A DNA stretch of 64,000 bases from Peromyscus leucopus (taxonomy: Eukaryota; Chordata; Mammalia; Rodentia; Cricetidae): positions 115,516,534 through 115,580,533 of the forward strand of contig NC_051083.1 of NCBI RefSeq assembly GCF_004664715.2. The letters run 5' to 3'. Made by a program: the position numbers and the translations under genes. Numbering within the stretch: position 1 is the stretch's first letter; every line of letters begins with the position of its first letter. A model generated the notes under the pieces. It did not search any database. It saw nothing but the letters and a program-made list of their open reading frames with translations, and had not been told where the DNA came from. Positions 33,552-46,489 of the stretch are shown here, piece by piece.

Positions 33552-35689
33552 GCTTAAACCACTCAAAGAGTATCTAAATTTCCAAAACTCACTCTTACAT
33601 TTAAATTATGGTTTTTCATAACTATACTGAAATATATGTGATCTATAAGTATTTGGGCAAACACCAATATTTTAAAAGGATCTTAATGTATACAGAAAAG
33701 ACATCTCTATTTTTTATGTGGCTATGGAACAAAGTAACAGAATTTTTGGACACTCCAAGAAGAAATATCATTTAATATTTACCCAGGCAAAGAAAAATTA
33801 TATGTCATGAACTGGGGTTTATGCTATTATTATGTATGCTGGAAAATTATTTTATTGTTTTTTGGATACCAACCTTTTGTGATAGGCTTATTACAAGTCA
33901 CCTCTGTGTAAATGAAAGAAAAGATATTTAAACACATAGAAATAAATGTGCATGATTCACCAGCACAGCTAACTCGAGATTTTCCAGCTTCATAACCACA
34001 ACTGATAGGAAGATTTATCGCCACAGCTGCCTGCGTTCAACTTCTTTCCCTTCTAGTTGAAGGAATCAAATTTCTTTCTGGAGATTAGTCATTTGTGGGG
34101 GTGTTGCCAACTGCAAAATATTTGTTATGAATGAGGTGCACTTCTCTGGTGCTGTCCTCCAGCCCCAAGTCAGTGAGTAATTTTCATCTCTTTGTGTGTC
34201 TTTCTCGCCTACCATCAGGAACAAATTTTAATGACTTAGGCAGTCAAACTTTCTTTAGTTGTTACTCAAACCTAGAACTTCAGATTGTATTGTTTCTGGA
34301 ACATGATAAACTCACAGAGAAAGGTAAGACAAAATGACATTTGGACACATGTTTACAAGAATGAGATTTAAGCTGAAGAAAAGCCATACATAGGGACTGA
34401 AAGCAGAAAGGGAGTGAAAGCATCTTGGGTGACTAGGAATGTGCCAGGTGCTCTCTTGAGCACCTTCCCAAACAAATTTGTTAAATAATTAACAAATAAT
34501 GTCACAGGATGTCAACATGGTTTCTTTTTTATGGACTGTTTTGTGAAAATTATATCATTCTCAGAAGAGCCCTATCAGGGGTTAAGTCATATTTTTATTT
34601 TGCATAAGAAACTAGTAACTTTTTTAAAATTACACAATTTATTAGTAGCTGAAAGCATTTGTGCTTAGATCTAGCTGGCTCCCTAGCTTGCTCTCTGTTT
34701 TTCAATGTTCTGCCTTGGCTATAAAGAATTACCCAATTATATACAATGATAATGTAACTACACATTTTGAGAAAATCAACATTGTACCTACATAAGAAAA
34801 TCATAAAGCCAAAAGAGATTTCCATTGGTCATTTCTTTCATGTAAAATGAATGCTGCCTTTTCTTTTTTAACACCTTTGTAAATATTCATTTAAAATTTG
34901 CCTTGTACCTAATCACAATTTCTGGCAACCATTGTCTCATAGGATTTTTCCATTGTTTAAACCATATGGTGACAGTAGGATGAAAGATATTATGTTCTGT
35001 TCTATGTTCAATTCAAGATAAATACTAAAATATATGAACAAAGAAGGAGATTTCAATACATCCACCAATTGTTTCATTTATATTAGGTCACTTAGGGTAA
35101 TATTGTTTTGTCTTTGAAGTAAACAGTTGTTTTACCTACATATTTTGTGATTTATAATTATAGGCTGAAACGGCATATAAGAACAATAATAGCAAAATGG
35201 TGAAGGAGTAGAGAAGTTCCCAGCATTAAAAGGGAGATACTGGAGTTTAAGTGTTAAGGTTTTTTAAATTTTGTGAATCACTTAAGTACAGCTAGCAAAT
35301 ACATTTTTGGAGGGAGGCATAGTATATTTGGCTCTGTATTAAATATAAAGTCAATCATCTAGCTAAGCCCATTTAGGAGAGTAATTTTTGTTCAAATCAA
35401 TACTAATGATTGCCTAACTTGTTCATATATAAGTGCCTTTATTTGGTCTCTAACAGGGCAAAAACTTATCAGTTATTCATAGTCATTTAAGTTTTTATAA
35501 GACAAAAAAGCAAAGAGAAAATATATTTCCACCACTCAACACTTGAGCAGCTGAGCCTAACCCAGTAAACAAATGACACAAAATAATTCGAGCTCCAGAA
35601 CATGAATTTCAACAGCTTATTGAGATGCCATTCTCCATCCCCCTATAGATCACATTCTGTTTTGTCTCCTTTCCACTGCACTTGAGTAA
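33552..35689. other. No recognised feature
   Basis: About 2.1 kb of AT-rich sequence upstream of the olfactory receptor pseudogene. It may include the ancestral promoter or non-coding exon, but nothing is recognisable. Confidence 0.45.
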
Positions 35690-36545
35690 ATGGGAAGTTT
35701 AGAAGGAGACAATGCCTCTTAGGTGAATGAATTCATTTCCCCAACAATCTTGAATTAAAGCTGTCTTTGTGACTGCTGATTTTTCTACCTGGTCACAATA
35801 GTTAGGCAACAGCCTTATTGTTATTGCAATGAGATGGATTCTTCACTTCACAGGCTCACGCATTTTTTTCTCAGTAATCTACCCTTCCTTGAGCTTTGCT
35901 GAAACTACTATGTACTGATCCAATGCCTCGGGGACTTTCCCATTGTCACCCCTACCAGATGCTATGCCCAGATGACCACATCCCTCTTTCTAAGGATGAA
36001 TGTCTCCTCCTTGCAGTTGTGGCTTATAGCAGATCTCCAATCCTCCATGTTACACTCTCATTGTGAATAATCACATCTTCATGTACCTAACCTTCATGTT
36101 AGGCCTTGGGAACCTGAACCAGTGTCTTCTTAGTAGCAATCACTGAATTCCTGCTTGTCTTTGTGGAAATGATGTCATAGTCATCTTACCCATAAATTAG
36201 AGGCCATGCTTATCAGCTCAGATACCACTGTCAGTGTGATTCTAGGTCTGCTTCTCAGCAGGTTCACCTTGACACAACCCATCACCATCACTGTCATTTC
36301 CTGCTTCCTCATTGTGGTTTCCATATGCTGAAGATCTGCTGTGTGGATCCCAGGCTCAAAGCTTTCTCCACCTGTGAAAACCACCCACCTCTTGTCACCC
36401 AGTCATATGGACTAGAAATCTCAGTCAAAAGCACCTCATAATAGAAGATTTCTCAATGGTATGGATTACTTACTCCCATGTTAAATCCTCCAACTTACAC
36501 CCTGAAAGATAAGCATGGTAAAAGTGTACTTAAGCAGTTAGGCAA
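35690..36545 (+). pseudogene. Olfactory receptor pseudogene
   Basis: A decayed single-exon odorant receptor (seven-transmembrane GPCR). Scattered over three frames are the family landmarks in the right order. These are an ATG at 35690 with NAS...NEFI, YLVTIV and GNSLIVIAMR (TM1, 35805-35834), FFLSNLPFLE (TM2, about 35864), and CYAQM (TM3 start, about 35959). LLAVVAYSR follows in place of the MAYDRY region (about 36005), then SDTTVSV, MLKI and KAFSTC (36358-36375), and TPMLNP (36472-36489) with YTLKDK after it. In-frame stops occur after NAS and FLELC, and several single-base frameshifts separate the pieces. The span of about 285 codons compares with about 310 for an intact receptor. I cannot assign a subfamily. 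Confidence 0.93.
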
Positions 36546-36624
36546 TACTAAATGAAAAGAATTCTAATTGTTCTTTTCTAACTTCTCCAGAGACCAGAAA
36601 AAAACTTAACACATTATTTCAATG

Positions 36625-36845
36625 TATTGCTTAAAGATTTATGTTTATTTTATGTATATAAATGGTTCACTTGCATATATGTATATATACTAAATACATG
36701 TCATGCCCTCAGAGGCCATAAAAGGGGAGTCACATGGCCTGAACCAGGACGTGCAAATGTTTGTGTTCTACCATGTGGGTTCTGGGAACTGAATCCAGGT
36801 CCTCCACAACAGCAGCAAGTGCTTTGATTCACTGAGCTATCATCC
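36625..36845 (-). mobile_element. B2/B3-type SINE
   Basis: Reverse orientation: T-rich tail at the left, CATGTGGGTTCTGGGAACTG and CAGGTCCTCCACAACAGCAG, and the head TGATTCACTGAGCTATC. Confidence 0.88.
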
Positions 36846-37117
36846 ATCCGCACAATGTATTTTTATGTAAATATCATGAAAACTCTTAGTGAACATTCAC
36901 TTTAGGGTTACCACTAGGCATTCAGTAACAGGTTGACCATAGATATTAATGTTGTTTTAAGCCACATTATGATCTAAAGCCATAAGTGTGACCAAAACAG
37001 TTCACAAAGAGAATAACAGGAGTAAATTTATGAAAGTGGCCACCATATCCACATTCATAGTAGACCATCAGAAAGAACTTGTTTCTTTTTGTGTCTTTAA
37101 AGATCGCATTACTCTAA

Positions 37118-37275
37118 GCTGGGCGGTGGTGGCGCAAGCCTTTAATCCCAGCACTAGGGAGGCAGAGCCAGGCGGATCTCTGTGAGTTCGAGGCCAGCCT
37201 GGGCTACCAAGTGAGCTCCAGGAAAGGCGCAAAGCTACGCAGAGAAACCCTGTCTCGAAAAACCATAAAAAAAAA
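37118..37275 (+). mobile_element. B1 SINE with 16-base target duplication
   Basis: A full-length B1, GCTGGGCGGTGGTGGCGCAA to an A tail. AAGATCGCATTACTCT at 37100-37115 is repeated with one mismatch at 37276-37291. It contains the cricetid-type AGGAAAGGCGCAAAGCTAC module. Confidence 0.96.
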
Positions 37276-37291
37276 AAGATCACATTACTCT

Positions 37292-37600
37292 GATTCTTGA
37301 CATTTGAATATTTTAAGACTTTCTCAGTGACTTTAAATGTTCCTTCAGATAAATTTTTAATTTAGTGTAGGAGAATTTCCAATATAATATATTTTAAACC
37401 AACCCATCCCCAAATCCCTCCCCACTTACACCCCTGCACCACCATTAGTTTTCACTCCCAACTTCATGTACTCTTTGTTAAGCCCTCTGAATCTACTTAA
37501 TGCTGCCAGGATGGATGTTTTTCTGAAATATAAGCCATAAGATTTTTAAGGAATGATGTTTTTTGTAATCAGACATCTTTGAACTTGCCACACAATATAC
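37292..37600. other. No recognised feature
   Basis: About 310 bases between two B1 elements. Confidence 0.5.
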
Positions 37601-37610
37601 AAGATGGTGG

Positions 37611-37781
37611 TGCCAGGCGGTGGTGGCACATGTCTTTAATCCCAGCACTCAGGAGACAGAGGCAGGCGGAGCTCTGTGAGTTAGAGGCCAGTCTGGTCTA
37701 CTGAGCAAGATCCAGGACAGGCACCAAAACAACATGGAGAAACCCTGTCTCTTAAAACCAAAAAAAAAAAAAAAAAAAAAA
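37611..37781 (+). mobile_element. B1 SINE with 10-base target duplication
   Basis: TGCCAGGCGGTGGTGGCACA start, CTCAGGAGACAGAGGCAGG middle, and an A tail of more than 20 bases. AAGATGGTGG at 37601-37610 is repeated at 37782-37791. Confidence 0.96.
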
Positions 37782-37791
37782 AAGATGGTGG

Positions 37792-38561
37792 CTATACACA
37801 ATAGCGTTTGTCCTTGTACAACATTTTCTACACATCTGCTCCAATTTCAACCTAAAGGAGAAATAGCCACTGAATTCTCATGTTCAGGTGATAATATCTA
37901 ATAGTAAGAAATATCTATTGTATGCAAAGCAATTTATCTTTTCAAAAGTGGTTTTAAATAAATTACTGTAGCATATACTAGAATTTCTTGTCTTAAGGTA
38001 GTTTACATATTGTAAATATTAATGAATGTCTCACAACCAATGCTGTTTTGACAAATATTAAATTTCTGTCTTGTCAATTTCTTATAAAAATATCTAAACT
38101 GAAAATGCTATTCTTTTGCCTTCTTCCGTTTCTCTGCTTTCTCTTCCATGATATGCCTCAGCGGCCCTCTGGCCATTTCAGCTCCCATTTCTCATACACA
38201 TTTATGAGTTTTAGCATTTCTGTTCTTCCCAAGAGTCCTCATGGCCAAGACTACAATTATTTTTCTCCTTTTTAAAAACATTTAATAAAATGCAATATGC
38301 ATGTTCAATTGTTGACAAGCAACATTTATTAAACACTTTCTATCACGATAACTTGTAGCTTTTCTCATCTTAACTTTGAACAACTAACTCCGGCATTCTT
38401 CTGTCATAGCAAAAGGTAGATGGTTCTTGATTCTAAAACTTCTCTTCCTCCCACAACATTTTCTTGGGGAGGTGGCTCTTTCGCCTCAACATTTCTATCT
38501 TAGCTTTTTACTTTCCAAAAGTTGATGACTACTGAGGCTAAGATAACAAAGCCACGAAAAG
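37792..38561. other. No recognised feature
   Basis: About 770 AT-rich bases without recognisable repeat or exon. Confidence 0.5.
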
Positions 38562-38693
38562 ACATGGGCACCTAAAATCCTAGTACTCAAAAGTCTGACG
38601 TAGAGGAATTATGAATTGAAGTCCAGTTTGGGATATGCAGCTAGGTCAGGTTCAGCCTCAGCTACATAACAAGAATCTGTCTCAAGAAACCAA
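38562..38693 (+). mobile_element. Diverged B1-like SINE
   Basis: CACCTAAAATCCTAGTACTC, GAAGTCCAGTTTGGGATA, CTCAGCTACATAACAAGAAT and CTGTCTCAAGAAACC follow the B1 order. Confidence 0.6.
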
Positions 38694-38887
38694 GAGCAGT
38701 GGGTGTAGCTAGGTTGTAAAATGCATACCTCGAATAAGTACTTTTGCCACTACCTTGGGCAAGTAGGGTATGACATCTATTCCCTGAGTACTTGATGCCG
38801 AAAGATGATGAGGTGAAATCACTAGAAAGCAGTCCATTGATCTAACCAGGTTATCTTTTATTATGCATTTTTCTTTGGACCATTTCT

Positions 38888-39535
38888 TTATCAAGAAAAT
38901 TTTTCATTCATTTTACACACCAATCAAAGATCCCCCTCTTCCCTCCTCCTGCCCCCCAGCCTTTCCCCAACCCCCACCACCACCACCACAAGAAGGCAAG
39001 GCCTCCCATGGGGAGGCACATCCAGTAGAGGCAAGTCCAAGCTCTTCCCCCTGCCTCAAGGCTGCACGAAGTGTCCCATCATAGGTAGTTGGCTCCAAAA
39101 AGCCCCCTTATGCACCAGGCATAGATTCTGATTCTACCACCAGCCCCCCCCACACAAGGAGATCAAACTACACAATTGTCTCTCCATACAGGGGGCCTAG
39201 TCCAGCCCCGTGCAGGCTCCGGAGCCATTGATCCAACTTTCATGAGTTCCCACTAGTTTGGTTTGGCTATCTCTGCAGATTTCCCCATCATGATCCTGAT
39301 ATACTTGCTCATAGAATCCCTCTTCTCTCTCCTTGACTGGATTCTTGGAGCTCTGCCTGGTGTTTGGCTGTGGGTCTCTGCATCTGCCTCCATCAGTCAT
39401 TGGAGAAAAGTTCTGTGATAAGAGTTAAGGCATTCACCGATCTGATCACTAGGCCAAGCCAGTTCAATTCAAGCACCCTCTCCCCTATTTCTAGTAGTTG
39501 GACCATTCTTTTACAGATACTAAGTGGTCAGTAAA
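38888..39535 (-). mobile_element. L1 LINE 3'UTR, 5'-truncated
   Basis: The same L1 3'UTR type as 29041-29900: ATTTTACACACCAATCAAAG tail, GGCAAGGCCTCCCATGG, CAGGGGGCCTAGTCCAG, GTGCAGGCTCC. Internal (CCA)n and C-runs reflect a polypyrimidine section. Confidence 0.88.
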
Positions 39536-39624
39536 ATGTCCCTCACACTTTTAAATCATACATTGTTGAAAGCACCACACATTTTTTAAAAAAAAAATAC
39601 ACAAGCTATTGGATGGTGGATAGT

Positions 39625-39860
39625 GAAATCAGAAAAGTTGCATTCAAATTCATGCACTGCATTTATTTGGTATGGCAGCTTAAACAAATTAGTTAATTTT
39701 TCTGTGTGGTGCTTTCCCCACTAGTAAAATGAAGACAACAAGGTACTTATCTTACGGTAGTGCTGTTCTGATTAAATTGACAGTCATATGAATTGGTTTT
39801 CATAGTTCTGACACATAGTAAGCTTTAATCAATATTAAGTACTATTGCTATTTTTCTGAA
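39625..39860 (+). mobile_element. MIR SINE, nearly full length
   Basis: The core reads through AACAAATTAGTTAATTTTTC, CCCACTAGTAAAATGAAGAC, GTACTTATCTTACGG, TCTGATTAAATTGAC and GACACATAGTAAGCTTTAAT, matching the MIR core and 3' end in order. Confidence 0.8.
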
Positions 39861-40361
39861 AGCTTCCAAATATTCCTATTCTTTATTATCCAGTCTATTT
39901 CCCTTATGCATCTTCCACTCCAGACTGTACAGTGACAAGACTTGCTGTCCCCTTCTCTAATTTTAGAACACAGTAAGATCATATTTCCTCTTGGATCTCA
40001 TTTTTATGGCTTTGCTCTTAATCTGTTTGACTCCTATTCCAGTACCTCTGACCTATGCCTGATGTATTTTAAGTAAAGACAGCCTCAAACTTAGGAATGA
40101 GTTATGTCCAAAAGCTAACACATAAGTCATCAGCTTGGAACTTGGAGCACGTTTTCTCAGTGAGATGAAGCAGTTACATTCCAAGGGCAGTTCGCTAGTA
40201 CTTATTAAAGTCATCAACCTTTCACTAACAATGCTAAGACCCTAAAACCATTCATTAAAATGTATTTATTGAAAGATAGGTTTTATGTTCCTACTTAGGA
40301 TGCTAATAAGTGAAGTTAGATGGAATTGCTCCTCCAAAAATATAATAATAATCTGCATTGC
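39861..40361. other. No recognised feature
   Basis: About 500 bases, nothing recognised. Confidence 0.5.
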
Positions 40362-40495
40362 TGAGCATGGTGACTCATGACTGTAATCCTAGTCTTTGAG
40401 AGACTGATGCAAGATCTGAAATTCAAGGCCAGCTGACTTTGCATAGGGAATTCCAGGCTAACTAGGGTAACGTAGCATGATACCTTCTAAAAAAA
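40362..40495 (+). mobile_element. Old B1-like SINE
   Basis: GAGCATGGTGACTCATGACTG, TAATCCTAGTCTTTGAGAG and AATTCAAGGCCAGC correspond to B1. Confidence 0.65.
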
Positions 40496-41008
40496 ATTGT
40501 ATCCATTATACATAGCAATGGGTTGCATAAAGTAAACTTCACACAAGTATATCATGCACTTTGGCTATGTTCACCCCCCATTCTTTCTATAACCTTCCTT
40601 CCCATTATAGCCATTCATTCTCCCAGACTGTTGTGCTTCTACTCTTCATGCCCTTTATACAGATAAGATTTTATGAACCTGTATAAAATCTAATATCCCA
40701 AAATGAGAGAAATCATGATATTTACTTTTCAAATTCTGATGTATTTACTTGCCATGAAATGTCTCATTTGCAAGTGAGAAAAAATTATCCAAGGTCATAA
40801 AACTAGATAAACTTAAAGTCATAATGAGTATCCACGTTTTCAGATTCAACTGAAGAAATCCTTCAAATAATCCTTATATAGTATACTAATCTGCCTTGGG
40901 AGGCTGTCCCACTCCTTATACACTCTAGTGAGCTTATACAGAAAAATGGCAAAGTGTAAGAATGAGAGTCGGAGAACTTCATTATAGACTAAGAACATAA
41001 CTTGCTTG
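40496..41008. other. Mostly unassigned; possible L1 3' end remnant
   Basis: 40530-40700 resembles an old reverse-orientation L1 3' end (pyrimidine-rich, TTCACACAAGTATATCATGC), low confidence. The rest is unassigned. Confidence 0.35.
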
Positions 41009-41160
41009 GTGCCAGGTGTGGTGACACACACCTATAATCCCAGAAGTTAGGAGGTTGAGTCAGAGAAACTGAGAATTTGAGATAAGACAAGGGTCCATAC
41101 CAGTTTCAAAGTCAGCCTGAGTTACCAAATGACACCTTGTCACAAGAAAAAAAGAGAGAG
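41009..41160 (+). mobile_element. Old B1-like SINE with insertion
   Basis: GTGCCAGGTGTGGTGACACA, CCTATAATCCCAGAAGTTAG and AAAGTCAGCCTGAGTTACC in order, with extra bases in the middle. Confidence 0.65.
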
Positions 41161-41284
41161 AGACAAAAATCTTCCTTCTGAGGACCAGTTATTTGTAACA
41201 GCAATACGGAATTCAGCAGGCTGTTGATATATCTTTATTACTTTGTCTTCTAATGCTGATGTTGGATGATTTTATAACTCTCTC

Positions 41285-41400
41285 TATTTTTTTGTCCTGG
41301 AACTCTCACTGCAGACTATGATGGTGTTGAACTCACAGAGATCCCCCTGCCTCTACCTCCTGCATGCTGGGATTAAAGGCATGTGCCACCATACCCAGAA
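41285..41400 (-). mobile_element. B1 SINE, 5' and middle part
   Basis: Reverse B1: TTGAACTCACAGAGATCC, CCTCCTGCATGCTGGGATTA and AAGGCATGTGCCACCA. Confidence 0.88.
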
Positions 41401-41495
41401 TAATTTGGCATTTCCACATCTGGAATCATCTATGTTTTAAATATTTGCTAAGCAGCTATTGTATGTTAAGAATTGAAATATAAATAAAACATCTG

Positions 41496-41498
<3 letters not shown>

Positions 41499-41559
<61 letters not shown>
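41499..41559. repeat. (GA)n microsatellite
   Basis: About 30 GA units, generating artificial Arg-Glu or Ser-Leu frames. Confidence 0.98.
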
Positions 41560-41561
<2 letters not shown>

Positions 41562-41924
41562 GAGAGAAGAGAGCACAAATAAGCCCAGGAAAATAGTCCA
41601 GATACAAAAACCCACATTTGTTGAAATACAGAGACCAATTCTAAAGGAGGCTGTTAGAAAACCTTTAATAGAAGAGATGACAGTTTTAGTGGAGTCTTTG
41701 AGAGTTTACCAGTTGGATAAAGGAAGACAGTTTTAGTGATGTGTTAAACAAGTAAAAACCTGTTTGCTGTTCTGCTAGACACTGCCACCAGCTCAACATA
41801 GCTACAGTAAAGGATGTGGGAAGTTTCTTTGGTAATATACATCTTGAAAAGCACCAGCAGGCCAGAGTCTGAGGCCATGGTGAACTGTATTCAGGAACTT
41901 GAGTTCCTTTATTCTGTAGGTCAG

Positions 41925-42110
41925 CAAACTGTAACCTGAAACACCAAATCAAGCCCTTGTACATCTCGTACAGCCTACAAGCTACAACTGCTTTTCAAAA
42001 TTTAAAGCAATAAATAAAAAAGAGCCAAGAAACAGTCTATAACAATTTAATGTGTCCTAAAATGTCTAAGCTTTTTACTATCTGGCCTTTATGTAAAGGG
42101 AAAAAAGCTT
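41925..42110 (-). mobile_element. hAT-Charlie-type DNA transposon remnant
   Basis: GTAGGTCAGCAAACTGTAACC at one end and TTTTTACTATCTGGCCTTTA at the other match the two halves of the same MER1-group element seen at 23225-23345. Internal sequence is decayed. Confidence 0.6.
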
Positions 42111-42884
42111 ACTCCTCCAATAGGTCACCACTAAAGGTTTTTGAACAAGGCAGTAAAATGTTCATCATCTTCTTTTAGAAAGATCACGTTTGCAAACCAG
42201 TGATGAACTAGTTGAGAATAAGATTTGCCACCACATCCATTAGAAGGCCCCTACAATAATCTGAGAGCTCCTGTGGACTTGAACTGGACTGTAGCAATAA
42301 GAATTTGGCAAAGACATGAAAGGTAGCATTCTGTTTCTTTCTTTCTCTTTTCATTTTACATGCAATTTCAGCCACATTCAACATGTAGCTTCTCAAAAGC
42401 AGACTCTTTATCACAGATATAAATAGGGGTCCAAAGGATAAAAGATCTTGCACTCAACATCATTCATTTCTTTCTACCATTCAATGAACACAGACAGATA
42501 CAGACAGGACAGCATTCAAGGGTTCATTGTTGTCTTTCAGTCATATACCACAGGCCCTTCTCTGACCAGAATAGAATTCAGTGGCACATGAAATTGCATT
42601 TTGTTCAAACAAAATGCTTTTATTTAAAGATGCTAAATATCCTCTGCTTTCTTGCATGATCTCTGAGGTTCACTGATCACCTGTCACTTCTTTCGACAGC
42701 CTTTAGATGTGTCTCATGCATCATGAATCATGCTATCATGAGACCTAACAGGAAGATTTTGAAAAACATTGCTCAGAAATATCAGTGACATCAGCTTCTA
42801 TATTAGAGCAAATAAAGAGCAGATAAATGTTCACTCAACCCATCCACAATACATCCTAGAATAATAATATCCATGTTTGGCTTC
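42111..42884. other. No recognised feature
   Basis: About 770 bases, nothing recognised. The part 41560-41924 is also unassigned. Confidence 0.5.
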
Positions 42885-43030
42885 AGACATTTCATGAATG
42901 TACATTCATTTGAGCTTCACAGAAACGTAAACATCACTTTACAGATGAGAAATCCAAGGAACCAGAAACTAAAACAGGTAGCACACAGTTTCATGGCTGG
43001 TTAAATAGTAGAGGAAGGACTAAATCCTAG
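42885..43030 (-). mobile_element. MIR SINE remnant
   Basis: Reverse MIR: TTTACAGATGAGAAATCCAAGG, then AGCACACAGTTTCATGGC and GACTAAATCCTAGCTG. Confidence 0.65.
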
Positions 43031-46000
43031 CTGTACCCTAAAGCTGGGAGATTTACCACTGTGCTGTGGCCACCAAGGACACAGATCCCGATATTCTCAT
43101 CAACACCTTGCTCTTGATATTCACTCTCATTCTGAGCTGTGAAGCCTGTTGCTGAGTCACTCTCAATTTTCTGTCTGGTTTGGCATACTGTGTATTAGCC
43201 TGAATCCTTTCCTGTCTTATAGCTTCATAAAGAACTCTCCTAACTGACATGAAGTGACTACAGCCTACGTGCCTATAATCTCTCCCGCATACAGCAACCC
43301 TCCTCTCTTCCTGTGTATGAGACAGTGTCATTTGCCTTTGCAACTTCCTCAGATTACTCTGACTCAAGCTATTAGAGGCATTTGTCATTTGCTCTTTGAT
43401 TGTTTCTCTATTTCTATTCTAATTTCTTTATTCTTTTTCTGTGCTTCCCATTAGTTGGTTCTAAAATGGAAAATATCAATTTTTCTCATCAAATCATTTG
43501 GCTTCATTTCTTTCCTTGAGAGCTTTCTTTAAATTATTTTTCAACTCTACCAAACCTCTCTGACAGCTTAAAATGAAAGCTGGACTTCTCTCCCCTGGAC
43601 CATTTCTCATTGTTTTCAGTCCCTTCTCTTACAGGAATTTGTTCATCCACTGGTTACTTCTGCCAAATTTCCAAGCTTTTAAGAAATTAATTTCAGCTAT
43701 TACCATTTCATGGCCAGAAGTGCAAGCTTTCATTTTATATGCTGGGCTTCTACTGTCTCTTGCATATAAATCCTGTCAGTTCTACTAGATCACTTCTTTT
43801 TTATGTAAGGATATTGCAAAATGTCAGCATAAGTATCCAAATAATCTTCCTTCAAGTGTACATTTGTGGACACAATCTTCTAAGTATTCGGCTTTGCTGG
43901 TCAGTTTCCAATGATTCTGGCTCTGTTCCCTTTTCTGAAATGTAATTGAATGGTTCTTTACTCCAAGCCTACTTTATTTTATAAAGAATGTAGAAAGGGC
44001 ATCACCTCCTAATTTGCAAAGCCAAGCTATTCTCCCCCTCTAATTGGCATCTTTGAGTGTGTCTTCCAGTTCAAATCTCCTACTTTTCATATCCTCCTCT
44101 TTAATAACAAGAACCTGAAGCCCAGCCACCAAATGAGGGCTATTGACAAATATTATAAGCAAGCAACTCTTAAGTGTTGACATAGAGGAAATAGATGAAG
44201 TCCTCATGGGTAAAGGGTATGTGGGATTGTTTCTTTAAGGTAAGTATGGTGAGACATTGTAAAGCACATTGCTAATTGAAGGACTTTAGATCATTAGAAG
44301 TTCTAAAAGCAAGAACAATATTGTAGCTCTCTAAATCTTCAGTAAAAGACTGAATGAGTGGGTTATGGATAAACCCATAAAGGGGTATTACTCTCAAGGA
44401 AGGAAAGAAGGAAAAGGAAGAAGGAAGAGAATGAAGGAAAAAGAGGGAGGGAAGGAATGAGAGAAGAGTACATAATGACTTTTGTCAAAAGCCAATAGAT
44501 TCAATTTTAGATATAACTGAATATAAGGTGTTTGAAAAACACCTAGGATATTCATCAAATATTCAGATATATGGTTCTGATCTAAGAGGTTGGACAGATG
44601 CACAGATAACTATTGGAAACAAATCATAATGGGGATGACCATTCCCATAACTGAAGGAAAACAGCAGAAGGAACATTCATGCAGGAGACCCACAACTTGT
44701 GTAGTAGAAAAGGAAATGAATAGGTTATAGAAAGAAGCATTTGTACGGACAGCAGTGGAAGAACACAAGGGCTAAAACAGTATTGAAACTAGAGGAGCAG
44801 ATAATTTAAAGGATATGTCAGACATACAGAAGAGAATGGTTTCTGAGAAACATTCAGTTTGCTCAGTCAAACCTTCAAACAAGATGTTACAGTAGATTGT
44901 AGCTACAGAAGCTATATAGTCGGGACTGAGAAAGAAAAGGCATCGGCACACACTATTTTTTTAGTGAAGTTTGATGGTGAAAAAGAAGAAGGCCGTGAGG
45001 TGGTTCATGAATTCACCAGGATTATAGACCAGTAGCTTTTAAGATTAGAGGCTCTTCTGTGTGGTTGTAAAGACAGGGAAAGGACAAAGAAATAAATATA
45101 CATTTATCTGCTACTTCATTGATTTCCTACAAGTAGGAAATAAATGTATATTTCCATGCAGGCAGCAGGAAAGGGAGAGAAAAAAAGAAAGGAGAGAAGG
45201 AAATGCCAGAAGGACTTGGAAGTACTGGCTAAAATCAGAAGCACAGAATGCTCTGGTGCAGTGAAAACCTGACAAATTAGCCAGGGGGGAATTAGCTAAC
45301 ATGCGCTTGCTGTTGTCAGGTCTGGCACAAAAGGAGCGGGTACTTCTTTCATAGACTTAAAAAAAAGCCGGGGTCCAGGTGTAGAAAAGAATTAAAGTTA
45401 AAAAAGAGAGAAAGAGAAAACAAATAAAAAGGAGGCTTGTTCCTCTCTCATCAATGTGAATTTCCATTACCCGTGTCTCTGTTCCTAAATCTGTGACAAG
45501 GGCTCCATCTGCAGGAAGCTTCGGCTTTGCAGCTCTTCTGCACAGAAGCCTCTTGTTTCTTTGAGTAAACACTGCCTTGAGTCCCAGCTGTTTCTTGTGG
45601 CCCTTGCATGTTTGTGAATTTCCATACGTCTTTTCTCTTTACCTGACAGCTATTTTACTTTCTTCCCCTCGATACAAACCTCCCATTCCCACACACTTTC
45701 TCAGTCCTTAAGTCTTTTTTTATACAAACTTTTCCTGATTAGTGAAGACTGTACCTAACAATTACTGCAGTTTCAGGAGGCTTAAATGGAAGGAACTGAG
45801 GGGCACAGAAGAGATAGTAAAAGAGAAATCCTTGAACACTGGAAGTTCCTTCTAATGGCAGTGGTGTCTGCTATTAGTTGCTGTCATGATCAAACTAGAT
45901 GGAATTGAACTACAATAGAAAGTGGAATGAAGGTATAGGTGGGGACATTTAGCAAGCATGTCTTCATAAAGCTCAGATAAAATATCATTTGAAAAGTACT

Positions 46001-46489
46001 AAAATGTATCTTGAAGCCTTAATAAGCCAAAGTCTGTTTTGTGCCTGTAGTCACTTAAATAAACTGGAGAATAACTCGGTCTCTCGAAGCTGGATATGAG
46101 AAAAGTCCATTTGTCGGTCCTACATCATCGTTCTTCAGTCTCTAGCAGTTGGACAAAGTGTACCAGTGTGGAATAATGAAAGGAAAGCAGACAAGGCTCC
46201 TCTGCAGCTTGTTGATAGTCCATTTTGTATTCTAAAGAACAACTCTGGAGGAAATAGATCAAAAGAAAGACATTGAACAAAGGGTCAAAAATTACAATTG
46301 CATTAAAGACCTTGAGTCAAATGAGTGCAGGTATTGGCTGAGAACAAGGGGAGCAAGAGACAGAAAACATGAGCAGCTTAGCAATGACCTCTACTTATTC
46401 TCCAGGGTAAAGGTCTCTGTGTAATAATGTCTCACAAAACCAGAACAAACGAAGCAGTAAACAGCTACAACGCTATGTGGGAAATGCTG
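43031..46489. other. Long stretch without recognised features
   Basis: About 3.5 kb. It contains a purine-rich block at 44398-44465 and another at 45165-45215. Short open frames (up to 111 codons, at 43053-43388) show no recognisable domain. Parts may be old LINE sequence too diverged to name by eye. Confidence 0.4.
44398..44465. repeat. Purine-rich (GGAA-like) tract
   Basis: An imperfect GGAA/AGAA low-complexity run. Confidence 0.9.

Noticed and set aside
41456..41736. Arg-Glu repeat protein and Ser-Leu membrane-like frame
   Set aside because: Both arise from a 61-base GA repeat.
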